Shown: positions 55,755-64,000 of the stretch, piece by piece
Layout: the number at the start of each line of letters is the position of its first letter
Position numbering within the stretch: the first letter of the stretch is position 1
From: Methylocystis silviterrae
GTDB lineage: Bacteria > Pseudomonadota > Alphaproteobacteria > Rhizobiales > Beijerinckiaceae
Assembly (NCBI RefSeq): GCF_013350005.1
Contig: NZ_JABVWW010000005.1
Coordinates: forward strand, 248,001-312,000
DNA: 64,000 bases
Reading direction: 5' to 3'
Made by a program: the position numbers and the translations under genes
The notes under the pieces: generated by a model
Database searches by the model: none
Told to the model about the DNA's origin: nothing
The model's input: only the letters and a program-made list of their open reading frames with translations

Positions 55755-56627
55755 TTAGTGGAGCGTTACTTTAGCGCGCGATGGTCTCCGTCCTCCCCGC
55801 GCCGGCGACTGAGCGATCGCCCTGACCACCGCCTCGGCAATGGCGCGGCCGCGCTCGTCCGTTCCGGTCCAATTCGAGGCGCGTCCGCGCGGATCGATTT
55901 CCACGAGCTTGACGCCCCGCGCCGCATGCACCCCGTCGCGCGCGATCCCACGCAGGAAGCCGTCCATCGGCGCCTGGATGGGAAGGCCGTCGAGTCGGCC
56001 GAGCAGATAATCCCTGAAAACCCGGGCGCCGATGTCGAGTGGCGTCCGCCAGACGCCGTCGCGCGCCGCATAGATGAAGCGCTCCTTGCCGACGCCGCCG
56101 AGAACGCGAGCGACGCCGTCTGAAGGCAGCGTGGCGCCGTTTTCGAGCAATTCGCCCGTATGCGCCGGATGAGTCTCGATCGCCACGTCGCAGTTCCAGC
56201 CCGCCCTGAAGTTTGGACCCATCCCGATCACGAGACCTGCGATCCCGCGCAGATCCGGCGTGACGCGGTGCTTTTGCATGCGGGCGTCGATCAGAACGTC
56301 GGGGGCGCGCAGAGTGATGAGGTCCGTCAAGGGCAGAGGCGAAACGGCGACGCGTCCCGGCCGGGACAAGACGTCGACCACATCCAGCGTCGTTTGCGTC
56401 AGATCGGCGACGACGCCGTCGACTTCGGCGCGATCTCCATAAAGCGCGTCGTGAAAGGCCATTCCCCGTCGGATGACCGGCGGGTGCGCGTCATGGCTGA
56501 GAACCACGCGGCGCCGCTCCCATGTCAATCGCGCCGCGACCGCGGAGGCGATCTCGTTCGTGCCGAGGATGATGACGAAATGCTCATTGCAGTCGGAGAG
56601 GAATTCTTTTGCTGAAAAGCGTGGCAT
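55755..56627 (-). CDS. YqeB/EF2563-like molybdenum hydroxylase accessory protein
   Basis: A 290-residue protein resembling the EF2563/YqeB family linked to selenium-dependent molybdenum hydroxylases. Visible are a Rossmann-like start VIILGTNEIASAVAARL, FHDALYGDRAEVDGV, then APDVLIDARMQKHRVTPDLR and IAGLVIGMGPNFRAGWNCDV, which match the family order, and the end GFLRGIARDGVHAARGVKLV with EIDPRG. Function is not proven; maturation or redox of Mo-hydroxylases is proposed. The ATG at 56627 has gggaggc upstream. It is encoded 75 bases upstream of modE on the same strand. Confidence 0.72.
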   Translation of the reverse strand: MPRFSAKEFLSDCNEHFVIILGTNEIASAVAARLTWERRRVVLSHDAHPPVIRRGMAFHDALYGDRAEVDGVVADLTQTTLDVVDVLSRPGRVAVSPLPLTDLITLRAPDVLIDARMQKHRVTPDLRGIAGLVIGMGPNFRAGWNCDVAIETHPAHTGELLENGATLPSDGVARVLGGVGKERFIYAARDGVWRTPLDIGARVFRDYLLGRLDGLPIQAPMDGFLRGIARDGVHAARGVKLVEIDPRGRASNWTGTDERGRAIAEAVVRAIAQSPARGGRRPSRAKVTLH

Positions 56628-56995
56628 GGGGAGCCTCCCGCGCTTTTTCAGCAAATCACGCGCCAAGTCGCACGCCTTTGTATTGCAGGGAATCCGGCAA
56701 CGGCCGGGCGACGGAAGAATCCTCGTTTCGCGCATCTTGTCTTGAAGGCGACAAAAACGGACGAAAGCCGCCAACGACGCGCACAGCGCTGGGCTGACTC
56801 AGTTTATCATATTGAAAAACATCACTATTTTCTTAAGAAGCGATATGTTGTCAGATAATATATCAATTACCGATAGGCCTATGGCGTTTGCATATATACT
56901 GATCATGCGCTGCTTAAAGTTCGGATGTTGACTTTTATACCGCCCGTTTGTAGTCAAGCAATATGTAAGCTAACTACATAACGGTTCTCGATCAC
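56628..56995. other. AT-rich regulatory region between divergent genes
   Basis: 368 bases with no gene. From about 56800 the sequence becomes strikingly AT-rich (gataatatatc, catatatact), unlike the rest of the window. TTGACT (56928-56933) with TAGTCA 17 bases on is a possible sigma-70 promoter for the operon at 56996. Two ModE-like sites lie here: a good one at 56959-56983 and a weak one at 56841-56864. Confidence 0.65.
56959..56983 (+). promoter_or_regulatory. Candidate ModE operator (palindrome) before the TonB operon
   Basis: caatatgta (56959-56967), 7 bases, tacataacg (56975-56983): the arms match at 7 of 9 positions, with a perfect ATGTA-N7-TACAT core. The right arm has the form of known mod operator half-sites as I recall them. 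It overlaps the likely transcription start, so binding would repress. Confidence 0.6.
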
Positions 56996-58297
56996 ATGAT
57001 CCGCGCTGTCGCCGTCGCTGCATTCGCAAGCCTTTTCAGCATTCTTGGCGCTGCGCCGTCCGGCGCGTCGGCCAATGAGACGATCGTCGTCGTCACAAGC
57101 TTTCCCGAAGAACTGACGACCCGTTACGAGCGGGAGTTCGAGCGCAACCACCCGCAAAGCCACGTTCGATTCATCTGGAAGCAGTCCCGCGACGCGCTTG
57201 CCGAACTCGCCAAGCCCGAACAGGGCGGCGCGGACGTCTATTGGGCTCCGGCGCCGGCGAATTTCGCGCATCTTCGCGACCGAGGCGCCTTCCGCAAGAT
57301 AACGGTCGACCGCGCCGTGCTTCCCGGCCGGCTCGGCCAGCAGCAATTGTCCGATCCGGCTGGCCTCTACGAAGCCTATGACGTCGCCGGCTATGGGATC
57401 GTCGCGAATCCAAGCGCGCTGGCGGCGGCCGGCCTTTCCCTGCCGCGACGCTGGCGCGACCTCGCGTCGCCCGAATATGCGCGCCAGCTCGCTATGCCGA
57501 TCGCCTCAAAGGTCGGCTTCTCGCCTGCGCTCTATGACATCCTCTTGCAGAGCGAAGGGTGGGACGCTGGTTGGCGTCTCCTCGGCGAGATTGCCGGCGA
57601 GGCGACGCTGCTCGATTCCGGATTCGCGCCGACGGCCTCTGTGCGCGAAGGCAAGGCGGCGCTCGCGCTGACGATCGATTTCTTCGCCGAGATCGCCAAA
57701 GCCAATGGCGCGGCGGTCGAGATGATCTATCCCCAGCGCACGGCGTTCCTGCCCGCCCATGTCGCGATGACCGCCGCCTCCAAGCATGTCGCCGGTGCGC
57801 AGGCGTTCATCGACTTCCTGCTGTCGACGGAAGGCCAGCGACTGATGATGGAGCGGGACAGCCGCCGGCATCCGGCGCGACCCGACGCCTATCAGAGCGC
57901 GCCGCAGGGCTTTGCGAATCCCTTTGCGCTGCCGGCGTCGACGATACTGGATTATGACTCGGAGGTCGGCCGCCGGCGGCCGCCGTTGATCGCGCTGCTC
58001 TTCGATCTCGCGATCGTCGAAGGCCATGCCGAGAGCGCCGAACTGTGGCGCAAGATTCACGACGCCGAGAAACAATTCGCCGGCAATGCGAAAGCCATCG
58101 CGGCGCTGGGCGAAGCGAAGAGACTCGCCGGCTTCATTCCGGTGTCCGAAAGCGACGCGCGCGCAACCGCCTTCCTTGAGCGCTTCTTACGTCGCGACGC
58201 CATCGATCCGCAGCAAATCGCACAATGGCGCGAGGAGATCGGCGCGGCGCGGCGACAGGCGCGTGAGCTCGTCAAAAGCCTGGAGCCGGCGCCATGA
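56996..58297 (+). CDS. Periplasmic ABC-type solute-binding protein
   Basis: A 433-residue exported binding protein. Signal peptide: residues 1-26, ending GASA. The mature part is a type II periplasmic binding fold as in iron and similar family 1 proteins: ETIVVVTSFPEELTTRYERE at the start, the GADVYWAPAPANFAHL hinge region, GYGIVANPSALAAAGL, and VAGAQAFIDFLLSTEGQRLM near residue 260. A C-terminal helical extension (about 340-430) is unusual for the family. No ABC permease or ATPase is adjacent. Its stop overlaps the next start (ATGA), so it is coupled to the di-heme gene. Ligand unknown. Confidence 0.85.
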   Translation: MIRAVAVAAFASLFSILGAAPSGASANETIVVVTSFPEELTTRYEREFERNHPQSHVRFIWKQSRDALAELAKPEQGGADVYWAPAPANFAHLRDRGAFRKITVDRAVLPGRLGQQQLSDPAGLYEAYDVAGYGIVANPSALAAAGLSLPRRWRDLASPEYARQLAMPIASKVGFSPALYDILLQSEGWDAGWRLLGEIAGEATLLDSGFAPTASVREGKAALALTIDFFAEIAKANGAAVEMIYPQRTAFLPAHVAMTAASKHVAGAQAFIDFLLSTEGQRLMMERDSRRHPARPDAYQSAPQGFANPFALPASTILDYDSEVGRRRPPLIALLFDLAIVEGHAESAELWRKIHDAEKQFAGNAKAIAALGEAKRLAGFIPVSESDARATAFLERFLRRDAIDPQQIAQWREEIGAARRQARELVKSLEPAP

Positions 58298-59592
58298 AAC
58301 GCTTCGGCGTCCTTCTATGCGCAGTGCTGCTCGCGGGCGCCGCGCGTTATGAGACGAGCGGCCCTGACACCGAAGCCTTCATCCAGCCGGTTGAAGGATT
58401 GGACGGCGAACATGCAGCAAGCTTTCGCCAGGGGAGCGGCATCTTCCGCCAAGCCTGGGTCATCGGACCTTCGCAGGACCATCCCGACTTTATCGGTCTC
58501 GGTCCGCTCTATAATCGACTTTCCTGCATCGCCTGCCACGTCAAGAATGGTCGCGGCGCCGCGCCAGACCGCGAAAACGGCGTCGCGCGCACGATGGCGG
58601 CGAGGCTGAGCGTCGAGGGAAGGGACGCGCATGGCGGACCGCGCGTTCATCCTGAATACGGCGCTCAGCTCAATCCCGAAGGCGTTCCCGGCGTCGCTGG
58701 CGAAGGCCAGGCCGTCGTCGAATACGCCGAATTCGATGTGGCGCTCTCCGATGGCGCGACAGTAAGGCTTCGTCGGCCGACGCTCTCCTTCCGCAATCTT
58801 GCTTACGGTCCGCTCGGGCCCGAGACGAAGACGTCGCTGCGCAACGCGCCGCCGGTTTTCGGCCTGGGTCTGCTCGAGGCGGTCACGGAGAGCGAAATTC
58901 TCGCCGGCAAGGGCAGACCGAATTTCGTCTTCAGCGTCGAGACCGGCCAAAGAACGCTCGGCCGCTTCGGACTCAAAGCCAATCAGCCCAATCTCAAGCA
59001 GCAGATCGCCAACGCCTTCGTCGAAGACATCGGGGTCACCTCGTCGCTGTTTCCTGTCGAGAGCTGCGCGCCGTCTCACAGCGAATGCCGTCGCGGCGCT
59101 TCGACGCCGGAATTGACCGACGCCCAACTCGACGCGGTCGTGGCCTACATCCGCGCGCTTGCGCCTCCCGCGCGCCGCGATCTCGAGAACCCACGCGTCA
59201 AGGACGGCGACGTTCTGTTCCATGAGATCGGCTGCTCGAATTGCCATCGCGATGCGCTGCATGTTGCGGATTTCTCGCTGCAGCCCGCGCTCAACGGCGT
59301 CGAGATTCATCCATACACCGACCTTCTGCTGCACGACATGGGCGACGGGCTCGCCGACGGCCGCGACGACTTCGAGGCTGGTCCAAGGGACTGGCGCACG
59401 CCGCCGCTCTGGGGACTGGGCCTCGCCGGCAAAGGCGGAGACGGCGCCGATTTTCTGCACGACGGCAGGGCGCGCACGCTCGTCGAGGCGATCCTCTGGC
59501 ACGGCGGCGAAGCGCAATCCTCCGCCGACGCCTTCCGCAATCTACCCGAACCCCAGCGCGACGCGCTGCTCGCTTTCCTCAACTCTCTCTGA
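58294..59592 (+). CDS. Di-heme c-type cytochrome, DUF1111 family
   Basis: A 432-residue exported protein of the DUF1111 (di-heme oxidoreductase, DHOR) family, distantly related to di-heme peroxidases. Signal peptide: residues 1-18. Two heme c motifs are present: CIACH near residue 80 and CSNCH near residue 313, each with conserved surroundings (LGPLYNRLSCIACHVKNGRG; EIGCSNCHRDALH). The LHDMGDGLADG loop and WRTPPLWGLG near the end are DUF1111 marks. Members often sit with iron- or metal-uptake genes. The ATG at 58294 overlaps the binding-protein stop. It is followed by the TonB receptor 14 bases on. Confidence 0.9.
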   Translation: MKRFGVLLCAVLLAGAARYETSGPDTEAFIQPVEGLDGEHAASFRQGSGIFRQAWVIGPSQDHPDFIGLGPLYNRLSCIACHVKNGRGAAPDRENGVARTMAARLSVEGRDAHGGPRVHPEYGAQLNPEGVPGVAGEGQAVVEYAEFDVALSDGATVRLRRPTLSFRNLAYGPLGPETKTSLRNAPPVFGLGLLEAVTESEILAGKGRPNFVFSVETGQRTLGRFGLKANQPNLKQQIANAFVEDIGVTSSLFPVESCAPSHSECRRGASTPELTDAQLDAVVAYIRALAPPARRDLENPRVKDGDVLFHEIGCSNCHRDALHVADFSLQPALNGVEIHPYTDLLLHDMGDGLADGRDDFEAGPRDWRTPPLWGLGLAGKGGDGADFLHDGRARTLVEAILWHGGEAQSSADAFRNLPEPQRDALLAFLNSL

Positions 59593-59606
59593 AGTTCACG
59601 GGGGCA

Positions 59607-61829
59607 ATGATGACCAGGCTGCTGACGACGACGGCGATTTCAGGCGGCGTTCTTCTCTCGCTATCAACTCCTATGAACGCGCAGACGCCGCTGCCGCCGA
59701 TCGAGGTCCGCGCGCCAAAGGCTTTCGAGCTCGGCCAGATCAAAGTCGGGGAACGTCGTCTTGGAGTCCCGACCAAGGTCGCTCAGCCCGGCGCCGGCGC
59801 CGGCGGCGGCGGGGTAGGCGCTCCGCCCCCCGCGTGGGTCCCGTCGGAAAAAACCGACAATGGTCCGACGCCCAGGCAGCATACCGACGCCTTCGGCGGC
59901 TACACCATCACCAACAGACAGATGGAGACATTTGCCCGCCCGACGCTCGACAGCGCGGTCAATATCGCGCCGGGCGTCAATAGTCAGATTTCCGGCAATT
60001 CCCGCAACGAGCAGAATATCTATGTGCGCGGTTTCGATCGCTGGCAGGTGCCGCTCACCGTCGACGGCGTTCGCGTTTATCTGCCGGTCGACAACAGACT
60101 CGATTTCGCGCGCTTTCTGACCGCCGACATCGCTGAAGTGCAAATCGCCAAGGGCTATGTCTCGGTGCTCGACGGCCCTGGCGGCATGGGCGGCCAGATC
60201 AATCTGGTGACGCGTAGACCGACTCGAGAGATTGAAGCCGAATGGCGCACGCGATTCGATTTTGGTCGCGACGGCACATTCCTGGGGCCGATGACCTACG
60301 GCTTCGTCGGCACGAAAAAGGACATGTATTATGCGCAGCTCAGCGGCACTTTTCAGAACTACGACGGCTGGATGCTGCCCGCGAGCTATCGCTCGACTCT
60401 CGCTCAAGGATGGGGATTTCGCGGTCAGTCCCATACGCAAGACTACAATATCAATGCGCGGGTGGGCCTGACGCCCAATGCGACCGACGAATATTCCCTA
60501 AGCTTCAGCCGCCAAGAAGGCCAAAAGGGCGCGCCGCTGCATACGACCGATCCCATCTCCACGCAGCGCTTCTGGCGATGGCCATACTGGCGGGTCCAGA
60601 ACCTTTATTTCCTGTCGAAGACTCAGCTCGGCGACTCCTCCTATGTGAAGACGCGCGGCTATTGGAGCAAATTCGACAATTCCCTCGTCAGCTACGACGA
60701 CTCTTCCTTCATCAAGCAGTCTCTGCCTCGATCCTTCAACAGCGCATATGCCGATTATGCGCTCGGCGCCGAGGCCGAAGTGGGCACGCAGATCGGCGAT
60801 ATCGACACGCTGAAAGCGCTGTTCTTCTATCGCCTCGACAATCATTCCGAGTGGCAGGAGAATTTCGGGCAGAATTTTCGCGGCACGCGCTCCGGCTGTG
60901 TGACCAGCGTCCCCTGCTACACCCAGCCGGTGATTTCGAGCATCGAGGACACCTATTCGGCGGCCGTGGAGAATACGTTTCACCCGAGACAAGACATCGA
61001 TATCGTTGCGGGCTTTAGCTACGACTGGCGGCATCTGCGCCAGGCGCAAGGGTTTGCCGTTCCGCAGGGCGTCATCGACTATCGGCCCATCGACGTGCAG
61101 GCGCCGAACTATCAGGGCGCGGCCATCTGGCGCTACAATGATACGGACCGCGTTTACTTCAACGGTTCGAGCCGGACGCGCTATCCTACGCTCTTCGAGC
61201 GTTTCAGCACCCGCTTTGGCGGCGCGACGTCCAATCCGACGCTCAAGCCGGAGCGCGCAACCAATTTCGATCTCGGCTGGTCAAGCCTCTTTGCGCCCGG
61301 CAGTCGGGTGTCGATCGACGTCTTCTACAGCCTCGTCGACAATCTCATCCAAAGCGTGCCGGCGCCGCAGTTCGGCGTGAACGTCACGCAATCTCAGAAC
61401 GTCGGCGGCGGCAGATTCTGGGGCGCGGAAATCTCGGCCGATTACTTCGTGCGCGAGGATTTCTCGCTCGGCGGCAACGTCACGCTAATTCGGCGCCGGG
61501 TCAATTCGCCGTCGATCGTCAATTTTCAGCCGACGGGGGTGCCCGACCTCAAGATGTTTTTCTACGCCGGCTACCGCCCCATTCCCCAGCTGACCTTGAC
61601 GCCAAGCATTGAAGTGGCCGGCGATCGCTGGACGTCCATAACAAACGGCAATTGGTATTATCGGACGGGCGCCTTCTGCCTGACGAACTTCAACGCCGAT
61701 TATACGCCGGGCGACAACATCAAATTCTCCGCCGGCGTACGAAATGCATTCGATGACTATTATGTGCTCGCTGACGGATATCCTTCTCCGGGCCGCACAT
61801 TCTATCTCACGTCGAAAGTGAACTTCTAG
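59607..61829 (+). CDS. TonB-dependent outer membrane receptor
   Basis: A 740-residue receptor. The signal peptide (about 1-27, ending MNAQ) is followed by a Gly/Pro-rich lead, a plug domain (about 90-220: TLDSAVNIAPGVNSQISG, QNIYVRGFDRWQVPLTVDGV, LDGPGGMGGQINLVTRRPT) and a 22-strand barrel that ends in the aromatic KVNF. The lead near LPPIEVRAPK may be the TonB box. The frame is open far upstream, but the ATG at 59607, with ggggg nearby and just after the di-heme stop, gives the signal peptide. It would import a metal complex or other ligand across the outer membrane; the substrate is unknown. Confidence 0.92.
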   Translation: MMTRLLTTTAISGGVLLSLSTPMNAQTPLPPIEVRAPKAFELGQIKVGERRLGVPTKVAQPGAGAGGGGVGAPPPAWVPSEKTDNGPTPRQHTDAFGGYTITNRQMETFARPTLDSAVNIAPGVNSQISGNSRNEQNIYVRGFDRWQVPLTVDGVRVYLPVDNRLDFARFLTADIAEVQIAKGYVSVLDGPGGMGGQINLVTRRPTREIEAEWRTRFDFGRDGTFLGPMTYGFVGTKKDMYYAQLSGTFQNYDGWMLPASYRSTLAQGWGFRGQSHTQDYNINARVGLTPNATDEYSLSFSRQEGQKGAPLHTTDPISTQRFWRWPYWRVQNLYFLSKTQLGDSSYVKTRGYWSKFDNSLVSYDDSSFIKQSLPRSFNSAYADYALGAEAEVGTQIGDIDTLKALFFYRLDNHSEWQENFGQNFRGTRSGCVTSVPCYTQPVISSIEDTYSAAVENTFHPRQDIDIVAGFSYDWRHLRQAQGFAVPQGVIDYRPIDVQAPNYQGAAIWRYNDTDRVYFNGSSRTRYPTLFERFSTRFGGATSNPTLKPERATNFDLGWSSLFAPGSRVSIDVFYSLVDNLIQSVPAPQFGVNVTQSQNVGGGRFWGAEISADYFVREDFSLGGNVTLIRRRVNSPSIVNFQPTGVPDLKMFFYAGYRPIPQLTLTPSIEVAGDRWTSITNGNWYYRTGAFCLTNFNADYTPGDNIKFSAGVRNAFDDYYVLADGYPSPGRTFYLTSKVNF

Positions 61830-61897
61830 ACGCGCTCGCCGCTGCGACGCACCACAATTTCGGCTGCGCTGCGCTCGCGCGGCGCCCGCGCGATCGT

Positions 61898-62800
61898 CTA
61901 TTTCAGCTTCGCGTCCCAAGTCGGCGAATCCGGCGCGCGAAAATCAAAGTCCCAGGCAAATCTCCGGATGAGATTGTAGCCGATCAGGAACGAAACATCG
62001 CGGCCAAGCGCGGCGCGCAAGGCGCCGAAGTCATAGGAGATCGCATAGAGGTCGCGCAGGACGCCGCCTTCGCCGAGGTCAAGCGACTTGATCTTGTAGA
62101 CCTTCAAGGAAATGCGTTTTCCGCCGACGCCGCTTGCCCGGGCTTTGGCCTTCACGGCCGTGAACAGCCCCTTGTGCTTGCGTATGAACCGCTGATCGAC
62201 GGCCGAGACTTCCGCGCCCGAATCGAACAGGCCGACCGCCGCCGTATTGCCCAAGCGCAGGTCGATGCCGACAAGACGCCCATCGGGTCCGAGCCGCCGA
62301 AACGGCTTCGGACGGCCGCTCGCCGTCGCGTCGCCGAAAAAGGTGAGTTCGCGCCGATCGATGTCGAGGCTGAATCGCGCGCCTTTGAAAAAATCCAGCC
62401 CCAAAAGATCGTCAGCGTCGCCAGGCGGACATCGCGTGAGTTGATATTTCGCTCGCGCGACGTTGTTTCCTTGATCGGCGACGAGTTCGACATTTTGCGC
62501 TTCGACATCGTCACAGCGCATTGTGGCGCCGGACGCCCCGGTGGAGAGACTTGCGCCCAGAACCGGCAGGTCCTTGTTCCAGGGCGCCAGCCTGAGGCGC
62601 GTGCTCGAGGCGCCAGTGTCAAGGCGCATGTTTCCCATGACGTTGCCGATGCGAACCGGCAGGTAGATGCGCCCCCCAAGATATTCATCCTGGGTCAAGG
62701 TCAGCGGAATGACGGAACGGCTCCTCTCGGCGCCAATGGCGGCGACCGAATACAATAGCGCGGCAAAAAGGAAAAAAACCGACGATCGAATAAGCTTCAT
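61898..62800 (-). CDS. Exported retropepsin-like aspartic protease
   Basis: A 300-residue protein with an N-terminal signal (LIRSSVFFLFAALLYSVAA) and two clan AA active-site loops in one chain: LDTGAS (Asp61) and LFDSGAE near residue 192. This makes a tandem two-lobe protein rather than a homodimer half. Each lobe has the usual strand pattern before the motif (YLPVRIGNVMGNMRL; GIDLRLGNTAAVG). Substrate unknown. The ATG at 62800 overlaps the stop of the upstream RNase Z gene (ATGA), so the two are translationally coupled. Confidence 0.85.
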   Translation of the reverse strand: MKLIRSSVFFLFAALLYSVAAIGAERSRSVIPLTLTQDEYLGGRIYLPVRIGNVMGNMRLDTGASSTRLRLAPWNKDLPVLGASLSTGASGATMRCDDVEAQNVELVADQGNNVARAKYQLTRCPPGDADDLLGLDFFKGARFSLDIDRRELTFFGDATASGRPKPFRRLGPDGRLVGIDLRLGNTAAVGLFDSGAEVSAVDQRFIRKHKGLFTAVKAKARASGVGGKRISLKVYKIKSLDLGEGGVLRDLYAISYDFGALRAALGRDVSFLIGYNLIRRFAWDFDFRAPDSPTWDAKLK

Positions 62801-63834
62801 GGACTGCGTTCCGCTCCCGAACATTCAGCGCTAAGAAAAGCGTCCTGCGCTTCCCGCGCAAGCTCCGCGCCCTCGCCCTTGTAGCGAGGCGAGTAATGAA
62901 ACGTCACGAGGCGCTTCGCGCCGGCGCGGCGCGCGATCGTTCCCGCCTGACGCGCCGTCAGATGTCGCCGCTTGGACGCGGCGGCCAAGTCGCGCTCCAA
63001 AAATCCTCCTTCGATGAAGAGAGTGTCCGCGCCTTTCGCGAGCTTCACGATTCGTTCGATGTTGCATTCGGTATAGGCGCAATCGACGACATAGGCGATC
63101 TTGCGGCCCGAGGAGATCTTCATGATCTCCTTCTTGAGCATTCCGAAGGGCAGGGCGTTGGGTTTCTCGTCTTCCGCGTCAGCCCAGGCGACCTTGATGA
63201 GGTCCGCGTCATCGGCGCCGCCAAGCGTCGCCTCTTTGAACGCGCGCAGCCACGGGCCCACGGCGAGCCCCAATGCGTCCAGCTTGTTGCGCCAAATGTT
63301 GATATGCGCGCGCTCTTCCAGCGCGAACGCCAGCACCGGAAGGCCATGATCGACCGTCGTGGCGCGAACCTGTATTCCGGACTCTTTCAGCAGCAGTCCC
63401 TCGCTCGATTGGCGCCTCTCTTCGTCGCGACGCTCAAATTGCGTTCGACCTGAAAATGAAGCGGAAGCAGCGCGCCCGGATTCGTCCATTTCGGTCACCC
63501 GGAATGTCAGATTGCCCTCGTAGCCGCCGATGAGGTTCCAGGAATAGGCTTTGAGCTTATGCTCCACCGCGTCGATTATGCCGCGTGGTCCGTAAACGCC
63601 AAGCGTCATTTCCCGCCCGAGCAGACGCCGCAGCAGCTGATCGAAGCCCGCGAAGTGATCCATGTGCAGATGCGTGACGAAGACGTCGCTGATTCGCAGC
63701 ATCTTGCGGGGTGAAAGCCGTCCAAGATCGCCAAGATCGAACAGCAGCGCCCGCTTTTCGAAAACGAGATCGACGTAAAGACCCGGATCGTCGAAGGGTT
63801 CGTTGATCAGCGCAGGGTCGAAATGGCGTGGCAC
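62797..63834 (-). CDS. rnz: RNase Z-like metallo-beta-lactamase-fold protein
   Basis: A 345-residue MBL-fold protein of the RNase Z family, which trims tRNA 3' ends in organisms or tRNAs lacking encoded CCA. The zinc motif HLHMDH lies at residues 55-60. A later Asp in VVDCAYTECN and His in TFHYSPRY complete the metal site. A roughly 60-residue insertion (about 120-165) interrupts the usual spacing. The start is ATG 63834. The symbol is given on fold and length; a role on another phosphodiester is possible. Confidence 0.8.
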   Translation of the reverse strand: MPRHFDPALINEPFDDPGLYVDLVFEKRALLFDLGDLGRLSPRKMLRISDVFVTHLHMDHFAGFDQLLRRLLGREMTLGVYGPRGIIDAVEHKLKAYSWNLIGGYEGNLTFRVTEMDESGRAASASFSGRTQFERRDEERRQSSEGLLLKESGIQVRATTVDHGLPVLAFALEERAHINIWRNKLDALGLAVGPWLRAFKEATLGGADDADLIKVAWADAEDEKPNALPFGMLKKEIMKISSGRKIAYVVDCAYTECNIERIVKLAKGADTLFIEGGFLERDLAAASKRRHLTARQAGTIARRAGAKRLVTFHYSPRYKGEGAELAREAQDAFLSAECSGAERSP

Positions 63835-63937
63835 GGCTCTTTGCTCTCATTCGGCGCGCCAAGCAAAAGCTCATGCGCGCTCGCGCGCGCAACGCCGTGC
63901 GGGAGAATATAGTCGCGAGTGAGAAGCAGGTAACCGG

Positions 63938-64000
63938 ATGGGCATGTCGGACCTCCACGGCGCGTCGGATCGCGCGGAAGGCGTCGCCACCATCCACGCC
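63938..64000 (+). CDS. Start of a further gene, cut by the window edge
   Basis: From the ATG at 63938 the frame reads MGMSDLHGASDRAEG and is open to the edge; a second ATG lies at 63944. gagaagcagg precedes it. Too short to name. It is divergent from the RNase Z gene, and the gap is the right size for two promoters. Confidence 0.4.
   Translation, partial: MGMSDLHGASDRAEGVATIHA

Noticed and set aside
56841-56864. Second ModE-like site (gatat...atatc)
   Set aside because: Arms are short and unevenly spaced; in such AT-rich DNA a chance match is likely.
58294-61829. Methanobactin-type cluster (di-heme protein plus TonB receptor)
   Set aside because: No mbnB/mbnC-like genes or precursor peptide seen, and the di-heme protein is of the DUF1111 type.

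Overview
The window is GC-rich, gene-dense chromosome of an alphaproteobacterium (Hyphomicrobiales). It carries CcrM, PhyR/NepR/EcfG, homospermidine synthase, a PA0069-type radical SAM protein and a fused HPF/cold-shock protein. Three enzymes specific to the ethylmalonyl-CoA pathway (Ccr, Ecm, Mcd) point to a serine-cycle methylotroph. A Methylocystis/Methylosinus-type methanotroph is my best guess, but no methane or methanol oxidation gene lies in the window, so this is inference.

Layout. 1-7 kb: 3' end of an acyl-ACP synthetase gene, hss, radical SAM gene, rnhB, ccrM, and uppP on the other strand. 7-9 kb: a lone autotransporter. 9-24 kb: OFA-type MFS transporter, ecm, hpf-csd, ccr, a three-gene ABC-2 exporter, a cytochrome P450, a DUF1835 gene and mcd. 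24-28 kb: small conserved genes, a GST, an IS5-family transposase remnant, an AT-richer DUF5765 membrane gene and an SDR. 28-32 kb: ilvB-ilvH-ilvC behind a probable Ile-Leu-Val attenuator. 32-37 kb: NTF2-like protein, Nudix protein, a fused aroK-aroB and a CorC-type transporter. 37-40 kb: the general stress response locus (histidine kinase, ecfG, nepR, divergent phyR) with a perfect EcfG promoter.

40-46 kb holds the most novel-looking locus. It contains an SbmA/YddA-like ABC transporter, a protein made of six near-identical glycine-zipper repeats, a small protein resembling a stand-alone subtilase prosegment, a subtilisin-like protease with its own prosegment, and a convergent LuxR-type regulator.

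46-55 kb: secreted cupin, isoaspartyl peptidase, an SxtI/SxtK/SxtJ-like carbamoyltransferase operon with an SGNH protein, a secreted adenosine deaminase-like protein, a small membrane protein and HdeA. 55-64 kb: ModE, a YqeB/EF2563-like molybdo-hydroxylase accessory protein, then an operon for a periplasmic binding protein, a di-heme DUF1111 protein and a TonB-dependent receptor. That operon is preceded by a ModE-box-like palindrome. A translationally coupled RNase Z/aspartic protease pair and the first codons of a further gene close the window.

How genes work together: Ccr, Ecm and Mcd are steps of one acetyl-CoA assimilation cycle. IlvBHC form the branched-chain amino acid core. PhyR, NepR, EcfG and the kinase form one partner-switching stress circuit. 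ModE and the TonB operon may form a molybdenum- or other metal-linked uptake module. No rRNA, tRNA or CRISPR array was seen. Several structured palindromic repeats lie between genes.
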